Virus record (IMG/VR): IMGVR_UViG_3300034061_004586 | Coordinates: 1-48,617 of that record | Reading direction: 5' to 3' (one strand) | Source of the DNA: a virus | DNA: 48,617 nt | Part shown: in pieces, positions 1-6,048 of the stretch | Layout: each line of letters opens with the position of its first letter | Position numbering within the stretch: the first letter of the stretch is position 1 | Notes under the pieces: generated by a model | What the model was told of the DNA's origin: nothing | What the model saw: the letters and a program-made list of their open reading frames with translations, nothing else | The model's database searches: none | Translations under genes and position numbers: made by a program

Positions 1-127
1 TTAGGGTTTTTCGTAAAACGCGCTTGAAAAGGGTGAGGGTGGCTTAAACTTATTGGTTCCAAATGCAGGAAACGTTTCTGTCTCGTTTGCCGACGAAGCC
101 ACACATAAACCCGCATTGAGGAACCAG
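1..127. repeat. Left copy of 127-bp terminal direct repeat
   Basis: These 127 bases are identical to the last 127 of the window. A perfect repeat of exactly 127 bp at contig ends is what a de Bruijn assembler leaves on a circular molecule when its largest k is 127. I therefore read it as a circularity signal, not a biological terminal repeat. A true short terminal redundancy cannot be excluded without reads. Confidence 0.9.
54..126. other. Long imperfect inverted repeat with internal palindrome
   Basis: TGGTTCC (54-60) pairs with GGAACCA (120-126), and AATGC (62-66) pairs with GCATT (113-117), separated only by A61 opposite GA 118-119, so the two arms make a 12-bp stem. Inside lie the perfect palindrome GAAACGTTTC (69-78) and an AAACG/CGTTT pair (70-74 with 84-88). 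The element is in a region with no credible gene, between convergent gene ends. It could be a replication origin structure or a small structured RNA. The function is inferred from position only. Confidence 0.5.
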
Positions 128-433
128 CAATTTCAGCTTTACCCCCTACCTTTCCTACCAGTAGACCAAGAAAGCCTAAGAGTGAGGGCAAAAACGCAGG
201 GTGAGGGTAGGGGCATACCCCGTAGGGGCCCCCTCACACCCCCTGGGCACGAAAAGCGGTCTGTGTGGAAACAGTCCTAGGTATTGGGGAGGGGGTCCCG
301 TTGCGGCTGCCCGGTCGGCGCGGCCCCCACCCACCCCACCCCGTGGGGACGGTCCGGGCCCAAAGGAATCCATTAGGGGTCCCGCCGGCAAGGCAGGCCC
401 GTCGCCAGGGCGGCGTCGCCGTCCACCAGGCGC
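128..433. other. Non-coding GC-rich region with GTGAGGG repeats
   Basis: No reading frame here has protein-like composition. GTGAGGG occurs at 182-188 and 201-207, with another copy at 33-39, and its complement CCCTCAC is at 231-237. The 201-207 and 231-237 copies form the outer arms of a stem enclosing a GGGG-cata-CCCC hairpin (210-221). A further GC hairpin, CCCCAC/GTGGGG with a 3-nt loop, lies at 334-348. This is a candidate iteron-type origin or control region together with 1-127 and 48438-48490. Confidence 0.4.
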
Positions 434-781
434 TCAGGCCGGGAGGTCCGGCGGGGGGAGCGGGGCGGCCGGGCTCACGTCGAGGGTCGGAGCGGAGGGG
501 CGCTTGCCTCCACCAGCGGCGGGGCGGCGGGGGAGACAGAGGAGCTCGGACAGCTGGTCCCGCAACTTCACGGCAGCCCCAATCAGGGCGGCGCGCTCGG
601 ACGGATCCAATCCCGGTGCGCTTGCCTCGCGGTGAACAACTTCGAGCTCGCGTCGCGCGGACAAGACCATCCGACCCGGTAGAGTAACCTTGCACGCGCT
701 CATTACCGCCACGTTCCTCTGAGCCCTCCGGGCCAGCGACTGAGGGCTCGCATTGGGAGCCACCGATTCAAGTTCAGGCAT
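434..781 (-). CDS. Small hypothetical protein, possible leftward early gene
   Basis: About 115 residues from ATG 781; an internal ATG at 703 would give 89. The middle (roughly residues 35-80) has a plausible amphipathic helix pattern rich in Leu, Ala, Arg and Glu, and the C-terminus is Pro/Ala-rich. It is divergent from the rightward early operon and shares its control region. GC content is extreme here, so chance open frames are common and the opposite strand is also open. No family is recognised. Confidence 0.4.
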   Translation of the reverse strand: MPELESVAPNASPQSLARRAQRNVAVMSACKVTLPGRMVLSARRELEVVHREASAPGLDPSERAALIGAAVKLRDQLSELLCLPRRPAAGGGKRPSAPTLDVSPAAPLPPPDLPA

Positions 782-841
782 GACTGACAATGCCCGACAA
801 AGCCCCTGTTTTCAAGGGTTTCGTGAGACCCTGAAAAAGAG

Positions 842-873
842 GTGTTGACACGCAAAGCGGTTTGTGTCACCTT
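842..873 (+). promoter_or_regulatory. Putative divergent early promoter/operator
   Basis: A consensus -35 hexamer TTGACA lies at 845-850. TGACAC (846-851) is repeated in inverted form as GTGTCA (864-869), leaving 12 bp between the arms, an operator-like spacing. The site is just upstream of the first rightward gene (GTG 880) and between two diverging genes. No good -10 is visible at 17 bp (CACCTT), so the promoter assignment is weaker than the inverted repeat itself. Confidence 0.45.
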
Positions 874-879
874 GATGTC

Positions 880-1065
880 GTGATCCTCGAAATCCGCCAT
901 CGTTCCACCGGCCTCGGTTACCAGCGCCAACGCTGGCCGCGCGCCGTCCACCACATCGCCCGACTCGGTCGCACCGAGGCGCGCCTGATCGTCGAAGACG
1001 GCGAACGGCCGACCGTGTGGCAGGTGGTTGGGTTTCTCGTCGCAGCAATCCTGACCAAGCCATGA
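880..1065 (+). CDS. Small hypothetical protein, first gene of early operon
   Basis: 61 residues from GTG 880. The protein is basic in the middle (Arg/His-rich) with a hydrophobic C-terminus. Its TGA overlaps the ATG of the next gene as ATGA (1062-1065), the junction type used throughout this operon, which is the main support that it is real. An upstream TTG at 862 would add six residues but falls inside the inverted repeat of the putative operator. No family is recognised. Confidence 0.5.
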   Translation: MILEIRHRSTGLGYQRQRWPRAVHHIARLGRTEARLIVEDGERPTVWQVVGFLVAAILTKP

Positions 1066-1346
1066 AAACCATCATCCCCCCACCCCTGTCCCCGGCCGAC
1101 GTCGCCGGGGATTACACCCTGACCGAAGCGGAGGAGACTCTCGTCATCCTCCTGTTGCGCAGCGCCGCTTCCCTCGCCGAGCGGTACTACGGCGATCCGC
1201 AAAACCGCGCTGCTGATGGTGAGTCATCGAACGAGGCCGAGGCCATGGCCCACCGGATCTGGCGCGAGGCCGGAAACCCCGACCGGCCGACGTGGGAGAT
1301 CGAGGTCCTGATCGGCCGCCGGTACGGTATGGAGGGCTGTTTGTGA
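1062..1346 (+). CDS. Hypothetical early protein
   Basis: 94 residues from ATG 1062. The N-terminus is Pro-rich, followed by an acidic helical stretch (TEAEETLVILLLRSAASLAE) and a Trp-containing C-terminal half with charged residues. It is coupled to its neighbours by ATGA at the start and GTGA at the end (1343-1346). There is no signal peptide or metal motif. It resembles the many small host-takeover-type genes of phage early regions, but I recognise no family. Confidence 0.6.
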   Translation: MKTIIPPPLSPADVAGDYTLTEAEETLVILLLRSAASLAERYYGDPQNRAADGESSNEAEAMAHRIWREAGNPDRPTWEIEVLIGRRYGMEGCL

Positions 1347-1453
1347 AGCGCACCGAGCGCGTTACCACAGCCGCCGTCCTGCTGGTCGCCAGCGGCGCTG
1401 TCCTGCTCATCGTCTGGCTTCTGGTCGATGCTTTGCTTGGGCCGATCGGCTGA
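1343..1453 (+). CDS. 36-residue single-pass membrane protein
   Basis: GTG 1343 overlaps the upstream stop as GTGA. The product starts with a short basic head (VKRTERV) and then has one continuous hydrophobic helix of about 22 residues from around residue 9 to 31, ending in GPIG. This is a classic N-in single-span inner-membrane microprotein. Very small phage membrane proteins can act as superinfection or lysis modulators, but nothing here says which. It was found by reading the frame directly. Confidence 0.6.
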   Translation: MKRTERVTTAAVLLVASGAVLLIVWLLVDALLGPIG

Positions 1454-1459
1454 CCCGGT

Positions 1460-1482
1460 CACCCCTCGCAGCGATGCGGGTG
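1460..1482 (+). other. Intergenic RNA hairpin with GCGA loop
   Basis: CACC (1460-1463) and CGCA (1467-1470) pair with TGCG (1475-1478) and GGTG (1479-1482) around a GCGA tetraloop of GNRA type, with a 3-nt bulge on the 5' side. It sits in the 60-bp gap between two early genes and lacks a T tract. A role in mRNA processing or stability is more likely than termination. Confidence 0.4.
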
Positions 1483-1513
1483 GGTGAGCGGATCGTCCGA
1501 TCCACAACAAACC

Positions 1514-2068
1514 ATGAACCTACAAGACACCATCAAAGGGCTGCGGATCCGCAAGGGTCCGGCGGCCGGAATCGACGACACGGGCGAGTATTGGATTGTC
1601 TCCGATCCTCCCCTCATTCATCACGGCGGCGACGACGGGATTGGCCAGTCGGCCCCCGACCGCAGGCTGCGGCTCCAGCTGCGGCATTACCGGGGAGGTC
1701 ACGCCGAGGCCCTGATTTGGACCGATTTGTGGCACCAGAATCAGGGCAGCTGGACCGACCGGCGCACGCTGCCCGGCGTGCTCGATGCGACCACCGTGGC
1801 GGAGGTCATCACAGCCATCCGCGCGGCGGAGGTCGAAGACTGCGGCCGGTATCTCAGCGACACCGATGCTCTGCGGACGTGGCTGACGAACCTCGGATTC
1901 CCAGTAGCGGCGCCGGGGCCCGACGAGGGGCCGGCTGAGCCGACGCTGGTCGATAGGATGCGAGCGGCGCTGGAAGCGGTGGACCGCGCGGACACGTATG
2001 TCCACGAGCGGGGCGAGGCGCTGGCGCTGGTGCGCGCGGTTCTGGCGGTGAAAGGGGGTGCGAAGTGA
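1514..2068 (+). CDS. Hypothetical early protein
   Basis: 184 residues from ATG 1514 (start context aaaccATG). A GTG at 1484 would add 10 residues but overlaps the hairpin. The protein is acidic with a run of Gly/Asp in the first third and a helical C-terminal part (residues about 135-180) of alternating Ala, Leu and Arg. The last codons read GAK then stop, over a 13-base junction that recurs at 2811-2823. The next gene starts by GTGA overlap. No family is recognised. Confidence 0.65.
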   Translation: MNLQDTIKGLRIRKGPAAGIDDTGEYWIVSDPPLIHHGGDDGIGQSAPDRRLRLQLRHYRGGHAEALIWTDLWHQNQGSWTDRRTLPGVLDATTVAEVITAIRAAEVEDCGRYLSDTDALRTWLTNLGFPVAAPGPDEGPAEPTLVDRMRAALEAVDRADTYVHERGEALALVRAVLAVKGGAK

Positions 2069-2514
2069 AGACCTCCTACGGTGAGTTCAGACTCACGACT
2101 TTGCGTGAGGTCGCACCGGATTATCATTGCGACCAGCCTCCGAAGATCGCGGCTTACTACCGCGAGGTGATCGCCCCGACGATCGACCCGTGCAAGGAGC
2201 ACCTGCACGTGATCCTGCTGAACAACAGGATGCGCGTGTTGGGCCACACGATGGTGAGCATGGGTAGCCCCAACGAGTGCCCGGCCCACCCGCGCGAGGT
2301 ATTCCGACCTGCGATCATCGCGTCGGCTCTGTCGATCGTGATGGTCCACAACCACCCCAGCGGCGACCCGAATCCCTCCGAGCCCGACATCCGGCTGACG
2401 CGACGGATGTTGGAGGTTGCGAGGATCGTGGGGATCTCCCTTGTGGACCACCTGATAATGTCCGGCGACCGGCATTGCAGCCTGAGGGAATTGGGCCACA
2501 TCCGCATCGACTGA
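2065..2514 (+). CDS. RadC-like JAB/JAMM domain protein
   Basis: 149 residues from GTG 2065. The segment 95-108 reads HNHPSGDPNPSEPD, the H-x-H-x10-D zinc motif (H95, H97, D108) of the RadC/JAB (MPN+) fold. It lacks the N-terminal helix-hairpin-helix part of chromosomal RadC, as is usual for phage and plasmid versions. RadC-type proteins have no settled biochemical role; proposals include a metallopeptidase or a role in DNA-repair or conflict systems. The ribosome site GGGGGTG overlaps the end of the previous gene. Family assignment is firm; function is open. Confidence 0.85.
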   Translation: MKTSYGEFRLTTLREVAPDYHCDQPPKIAAYYREVIAPTIDPCKEHLHVILLNNRMRVLGHTMVSMGSPNECPAHPREVFRPAIIASALSIVMVHNHPSGDPNPSEPDIRLTRRMLEVARIVGISLVDHLIMSGDRHCSLRELGHIRID

Positions 2515-2522
2515 CCAGAGCA

Positions 2523-2556
2523 CGGCCGCCCCTGCGGGGGCTGCCCTCTCTGGCCG
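2523..2556 (+). other. Intergenic hairpin with two nested stems
   Basis: Outer arms CGGCC (2523-2527) and GGCCG (2552-2556) enclose GCCCC (2528-2532) paired with GGGGC (2537-2541). It lies between two early genes with no T tract after it. The flanks AGCACGG (before) and CCTCTC (inside the 3' arm) recur around a second hairpin at about 4654-4680. Confidence 0.4.
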
Positions 2557-2576
2557 AACGAGCCGGAACCAAAACC

Positions 2577-2822
2577 ATGATACCAAACATACCGTGGTCC
2601 ATCGACGACGACCGCATCAACGACGCGACCGGCAGGGAGGTCGCACGCATCGCACCGCGCCTGCACGGTTTGAAAAACCGCAGCTTGATCGCGGCGGCTC
2701 CGGAGTTATTGACTGCGCTGGAAGGGCTGGTCTCCGACTGGGAGCGTGTGACGGAGCGAACCCTGCCAGACGACCACGAAGCCAAGGCCGCCATCGCCAA
2801 GGCGAAGGGAGGTGCGAAGTGA
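2577..2822 (+). CDS. Small hypothetical early protein
   Basis: 81 residues from ATG 2577 (context aaaaccATG). The N-terminus carries Trp and a run of Asp, followed by a short Leu/Ala-rich helix around residues 35-50 and a Lys/Ala-rich C-terminus ending GGAK. The last 13 bases plus overlap are nearly the same as at the end of the gene stopping at 2068. The pattern resembles a widespread type of small phage protein with a LLTALEGL-like helix. No function is known to me. Confidence 0.65.
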   Translation: MIPNIPWSIDDDRINDATGREVARIAPRLHGLKNRSLIAAAPELLTALEGLVSDWERVTERTLPDDHEAKAAIAKAKGGAK

Positions 2823-3019
2823 AACCGGAAGACCTGCACGCCATCCTGACCGCCTACGAGCGCGGCCGAGAGGACGCATTCACCCGGGGCGTCTACGCTA
2901 ATCCCTACCGGGAAAAACCTGGCGCTCTGGGAGCGGCGTACAAGTACGGTTACGATCGCGGAATCACGCAATACTGCGAGGCCGAAGGGCTGGATCGTGA
3001 GGAGGAAGCAACGCCATGA
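2819..3019 (+). CDS. Small hypothetical early protein
   Basis: 66 residues from GTG 2819, which overlaps the previous stop as GTGA behind GGGAGGT. The protein is rich in Tyr, Gly and Arg in the middle and ends in an acidic EEEATP tail whose coding sequence supplies the AGGAGG ribosome site of the next gene. It ends by ATGA overlap with the methyltransferase-like gene. No family is recognised. Confidence 0.65.
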   Translation: MKPEDLHAILTAYERGREDAFTRGVYANPYREKPGALGAAYKYGYDRGITQYCEAEGLDREEEATP

Positions 3020-3609
3020 AGCGTCTTCTCGTCGCCTGCGAATACAGCGGCCGGGTCCGCGATGCGTTCGCGGCCCGTGGCTGGGATGCATGGTCATGCG
3101 ACTTTGAGCCGACGGAGGTTCCGGGCCAGCACTACCAAGGTGATGTCCTCAATCTTCTGACCGAGCGGTGGGACATGATGATTGCGTTTCCCCCATGCAC
3201 CTACCTGTGCGCCAGCGGGATGCATTGGACAACCCGGGGTTTGCGCGATCCGAAGCTGACTGAGTCGGCCTTGGAGTTCGTGCGCCTGCTCATGGAAGCG
3301 CCGATCCATCGGATCGCGATCGAGAACCCGGTTGGCGCAATCAGCACGCGGATCCGTAGGCCCGACCAGCGGATTCAGCCGTGGCAGTTTGGTGAAGATG
3401 CCAGCAAGGCGACCTGTCTCTGGCTGAAGAACCTACCGTTGCTGAAGCCTACGAATGTCCTGCCGGCGCCCGAGACGGGCCGATGGGGCAATCAAACGGC
3501 CAGCGGCCAGAACAGACTGTCGCCCGGGCCGAACCGGTGGAAGGAACGCAGTCGCACCTATCAGGGGATTGCCGATGCCATGGCCAGCCAATGGGGAGGT
3601 GACCTGTGA
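3016..3609 (+). CDS. DNA (cytosine-5) methyltransferase-like protein
   Basis: 197 residues from ATG 3016, behind a clear AGGAGG. The N-terminus VACEYSGRVRDAF (6-18) fits the SAM-binding motif I position, FPPCTYLC (58-65) is the Pro-Cys catalytic motif IV with C61, and IENP (102-105) is the ENV/ENP motif VI. At about 200 residues it is shorter than restriction-type C5 methylases and lacks a clear target-recognition domain, like many stand-alone phage members. The likely role is self-methylation against host restriction. It is inferred to act in the cytoplasm on phage DNA. Activity is not proven. Confidence 0.8.
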   Translation: MKRLLVACEYSGRVRDAFAARGWDAWSCDFEPTEVPGQHYQGDVLNLLTERWDMMIAFPPCTYLCASGMHWTTRGLRDPKLTESALEFVRLLMEAPIHRIAIENPVGAISTRIRRPDQRIQPWQFGEDASKATCLWLKNLPLLKPTNVLPAPETGRWGNQTASGQNRLSPGPNRWKERSRTYQGIADAMASQWGGDL

Positions 3610-3845
3610 CTGGCCTCACCATCGAACGCGCCCGAGGCGCCACCTATGCCAGCGGCCGATGGGCCGTGTACCAGCATGGCGAATACGAGCGCGGTTCCGT
3701 GCTGGAAGGCCAGAGCCGGCGGGTGTGGCTCGACGATTTCGAGACCCTAGACGAGGCCCGCGCGGCCTACCCGGATGCGGACGTGATCGATGGCAGCACG
3801 TATCGGCCGCCGTCGTTGAACCACCTGCCGGGGGAGGACCTGTGA
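3606..3845 (+). CDS. Small hypothetical early protein
   Basis: 79 residues from GTG 3606, overlapping the methyltransferase stop as GTGA behind GGGAGGTG. It has an aromatic beta-rich N-terminal half (TYASGRWAVYQHGEY) and a short acidic segment with DEARAAYPDADV, a pattern of small one-domain alpha/beta proteins. The stop overlaps the next GTG. No family is recognised. Confidence 0.65.
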   Translation: MTGLTIERARGATYASGRWAVYQHGEYERGSVLEGQSRRVWLDDFETLDEARAAYPDADVIDGSTYRPPSLNHLPGEDL

Positions 3846-4300
3846 GAACGATCAAGGGCGTGTCCATCGACCCGTTTCAGCGCGCCATGCGGTCCGTGGC
3901 GATCCCGAGGGATGTCCGCGAGGTAAAGCGCCTGTGTGGCGCGGACCTGCTCGAGGTGTTCCGGTCTCCGAGTGGGGCTGTTGAACTCTGGGTCGATGAA
4001 ATGGGCCAGTTGCGCGACGACCCGGGCTGGTGGATGGCGTCGTGGAAGCAGCTGCTCGCCGGTCGCTGCTTCGTTTGCCGGCCCGGGTTCCGCAGCCTGA
4101 CGGCTCCTGACATGGGGTACATCGCCCGTTGGATCCGGCCGGGCATGACCCAGTCGCTGCAACAGATTCGCCACCTGAACCGTGCGCGGATCGTCACCGG
4201 AGCCGACCAGTTCCGGGAATGGGCCCGGGATTGGCGCGACCAAGCGACCATGACCGAGATGTTGTTCCTTGCGACTGAGCCAGCGGCACCCGTACAGTAA
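3842..4300 (+). CDS. Hypothetical early protein
   Basis: 152 residues from GTG 3842, behind GGGGAGG. The sequence is Trp- and Arg-rich, with a WWMASWKQLLAG segment around residue 60 and one C-x-C-free CFVC pair near residue 77-80 that is too sparse for a zinc finger. It is translated directly before the transglycosylase-like gene, 7 bp away. No family is recognised. Confidence 0.65.
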   Translation: MRTIKGVSIDPFQRAMRSVAIPRDVREVKRLCGADLLEVFRSPSGAVELWVDEMGQLRDDPGWWMASWKQLLAGRCFVCRPGFRSLTAPDMGYIARWIRPGMTQSLQQIRHLNRARIVTGADQFREWARDWRDQATMTEMLFLATEPAAPVQ

Positions 4301-4307
4301 ACGCATT

Positions 4308-4643
4308 ATGAAAGCCGAACTGTTGGCCGCATTGATCGCGGTGGAGTCTGGCGGTGACGACTTGGCGCGGGGGCGCCATGGGGAGCTTGGTGCCCTCCAG
4401 GTGCGCCCCTGCGTGGTCGCGGACGTGAACCGATTGGCTGGAGGTCGGTATCGGTGGTCGCAGATGACCAACCGAACGGAGGCCATGACTGTTTGCAAGT
4501 TGTACCTTCGGATCTGGGGTGGGCGAATCGGCCGACCTCCGACTGACAGGGACTTGGCGATGATCTGGCATCACGGACCGAACGGGTGGAAGCGTCCGCC
4601 CGGGGCGTACTGGAGGCGGGTGCGGGCGAAGATGCAGACCTGA
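4308..4643 (+). CDS. Lytic transglycosylase-like muramidase domain protein
   Basis: 111 residues from ATG 4308. IAVESGG (10-16) matches the SLT/lysozyme-like catalytic Glu context (E13), GALQV (28-32) the following G-x-x-Q motif, and MIWHHGPNGW (85-94) the YN-x-G-type motif of the fold. It would cleave the glycan strand of peptidoglycan. There is no signal peptide, so export would need a holin or a virion route. It is encoded among early genes, some 32 kb from the lysis cassette. It may be the phage endolysin, since no other muralytic gene was found, or an entry enzyme. Confidence 0.65.
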   Translation: MKAELLAALIAVESGGDDLARGRHGELGALQVRPCVVADVNRLAGGRYRWSQMTNRTEAMTVCKLYLRIWGGRIGRPPTDRDLAMIWHHGPNGWKRPPGAYWRRVRAKMQT

Positions 4644-4699
4644 CCCGGAGCACGGTGGTCGGCGCGTCCGGCCATCCTCTCCGCGCCAGTAACGCGGGA

Positions 4700-5053
4700 A
4701 TGAATATGGAAAACGAAAATCAACCGAACGACGAGGCGCCGCTGGTGCCTCCCGCAGTCAGTCATGCAGCTTCAGCCCTTGGCCGGAGGGGCCGGGGCCG
4801 GCCGAAGACCATCACCGAGGAGGAGCGCCAGCGCCGCTCCGAGGCGATGCAGTCGATCAACGCGCGCAGGACGGTCAAGGTGCAGGGCATCGTGGTGAAC
4901 GGGCCGCGCGGCAACACGACGGTGCAGCAGGCGGTGAAGCCGCAGCTGGTGGAACCGGTCACGAACCCGGCGATCGTCGAGTCCATCAGGCGATCCGCGC
5001 AGAACCCGCCGCCGTTCCCGCGCGTCGCCCGTGTGGAAGGGAGGCGCCCGTGA
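4700..5053 (+). CDS. Hypothetical basic protein with AT-hook-like motif
   Basis: 117 residues from ATG 4700; a second ATG at 4706 would remove two. Residues about 28-37 read GRRGRGRPKT, an R-G-R-P core typical of AT-hook minor-groove binders, followed by a charged helix (EEERQRRSEAM). The rest is low-complexity and Pro/Val-rich. DNA binding is inferred from the motif. It sits before an HU-like gene, which fits a DNA-architecture role. It overlaps the next gene by GTGA. Confidence 0.6.
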   Translation: MNMENENQPNDEAPLVPPAVSHAASALGRRGRGRPKTITEEERQRRSEAMQSINARRTVKVQGIVVNGPRGNTTVQQAVKPQLVEPVTNPAIVESIRRSAQNPPPFPRVARVEGRRP

Positions 5054-5244
5054 ACCGGAAGGTGACCATCGAGATCGAGGACGCCGAGGGTGGGTTCCAC
5101 CTGTCGATCAACGTCGAGCCGCCGCTGCCCGAGGACGGCAGCGAGGCACGGCCGACGCCGGCGCTGCTGGCAGGCGCGGTCGCCCGGCGGGCGATTCAGG
5201 AAATGGTGGCAGCACAGGGGGCACCGAGCCATGAAACGAATTGA
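5050..5244 (+). CDS. Small hypothetical protein upstream of HU-like gene
   Basis: 64 residues from GTG 5050, overlapping the upstream stop behind GGGAGG. It begins with an alternating beta pattern (KVTIEIEDAEGGFHLSINVE) and ends with an Ala-rich helix. Its 3' end overlaps the HU-like gene by 14 bp. No family is recognised. Confidence 0.55.
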   Translation: MNRKVTIEIEDAEGGFHLSINVEPPLPEDGSEARPTPALLAGAVARRAIQEMVAAQGAPSHETN

Positions 5245-5533
5245 GATCTCCCGGCGCGTCTCGGAGGAGTGCGGCCTGCTGGTGCCCCATGCCCGGCAGG
5301 TGGTGGACACCGTCGTGGACCTGATGATCGAGGAGATCCTAAGGGGGGAGTTCTACCTGTCGGAGTTTGGGAAGTTCGAGGTGAAGTGGAGCAAGCCGAT
5401 GATCGGCCGGAACCCGCTGATCCCGGATGTCGAGATCGCCATCCCGCCGAGGCCGAAGGTTCACTTCCGGCCGTCGAAGGAATTGGCCGATCGGGTCATC
5501 AAAACCCTTGCGGCTGTGGGGTCCAAGAGGTAG
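5231..5533 (+). CDS. HU/IHF-family DNA-binding protein
   Basis: 100 residues from ATG 5231, the usual HU length of about 90-100. The core FGKFEVKWSKPMIGRNP (46-62) is the HU/IHF signature joining the beta-arm, with GRNP conserved, and PKVHFRPSKEL (75-85) matches the following P-x-F-x-P-x-K-x-L. It would bind and bend DNA as a dimer, supporting replication, packaging or recombination. It is the last gene of the rightward early operon and is followed by a strong terminator. Confidence 0.9.
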   Translation: MKRIEISRRVSEECGLLVPHARQVVDTVVDLMIEEILRGEFYLSEFGKFEVKWSKPMIGRNPLIPDVEIAIPPRPKVHFRPSKELADRVIKTLAAVGSKR

Positions 5534-5568
5534 GCTACAGCCGCTTGTAGGGATTGTTTGTTGTCAGG

Positions 5569-5599
5569 CCCCCGGGATTGAGAGGTCCCGGGGGTTTTT
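5569..5599 (+). terminator. Rho-independent terminator of early rightward operon
   Basis: CCCCCGGGA (5569-5577) pairs perfectly with TCCCGGGGG (5586-5594) around an 8-nt loop, followed at once by five T residues. This is 36 bp after the HU-like stop. Confidence 0.9.
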
Positions 5600-5623
5600 C
5601 TTTCCCCGGGGGGGGGGCTGTCC

Positions 5624-5665
5624 CAAAAAGGAGCCGCCCTGCCGGTGATCCATTCCGACAGGGCG
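5624..5665 (-). terminator. Rho-independent terminator of leftward recombination operon
   Basis: Read on the minus strand, CGCCCTG (5665-5659) pairs with CAGGGCG (5641-5635) and an inner CGG/CCG adds three pairs. A run of five T (5629-5625) follows after GCTCC. It lies about 60 bp beyond the end of the leftward gene at 5724 and faces the plus-strand terminator. Confidence 0.8.
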
Positions 5666-5723
5666 TGGGCCGATACCAGACCGATGGGTGCAAACTATGA
5701 GAAAATCACCCCGGCCACGTCGG

Positions 5724-5933
5724 TTACTCGAAAGAGGATGATAGCACTCCAGGCACGCGATTGAGGTTCGCCAGAAGCCTCTCCGGCGCCTGCGAGTTCG
5801 TCACGCAGATTCCGATGACGTCCTTTCGGGCGCGTTCATCGAGGCTGCTGTAGCTGACCAGCACCGCTCGATTACCGGTCAGAGTGATCCGGAGGGTGGC
5901 GGTGGATTGTTTCGCGGACCCGGGCGTCTTCAT
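5724..5933 (-). CDS. Small hypothetical protein, last gene of leftward operon
   Basis: 69 residues from ATG 5933, which overlaps the stop of the HTH protein (5930) as ATGA. It has alternating hydrophobic beta-like segments (TLRITLTGNRAVLVSYSS) and a helical middle, ending LSSSFE. The minus-strand terminator follows. No family is recognised. Confidence 0.55.
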   Translation of the reverse strand: MKTPGSAKQSTATLRITLTGNRAVLVSYSSLDERARKDVIGICVTNSQAPERLLANLNRVPGVLSSSFE

Positions 5934-6048
5934 TGAGTGCGGCCTTGAACCGTTTCAGGGCCTGCTGGCACGTCCAACACGGGTGTGGTTGGCTGCACCC
6001 GCAGGCGATTCGCTCGGCAAGCAGGTGGGCGATTTCTTTCCAGTCCAT
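5872..6048 (-). CDS. Small Cys-containing hypothetical protein in overlapping frame
   Basis: 58 residues from ATG 6048. The N-terminal part (MDWKEIAHLLAERIACGCSQ) and the C-x-C...C-x-x-C pattern (CGC, CWTC) look like real protein, followed by an amphipathic helix. It overlaps the HTH gene (5930-6190) by 119 bp in another frame and the following gene by 62 bp. Either two genes are nested, or the HTH protein continues into this frame by frameshift. Confidence 0.4.
   Translation of the reverse strand: MDWKEIAHLLAERIACGCSQPHPCWTCQQALKRFKAALNEDARVRETIHRHPPDHSDR

Noticed and set aside
24-50. Possible promoter TTGAAA with TAAACT
   Set aside because: Spacing is 15 bp and no gene follows on that strand until 880.
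1-127. T7-like biological terminal repeat
   Set aside because: Length exactly equal to a common assembly k makes a circular-contig overlap the simpler reading.
53-280. Plus-strand frame over the left repeat
   Set aside because: Crosses the structured element, has no ribosome site, and ends in Arg/Pro/Gly low complexity.
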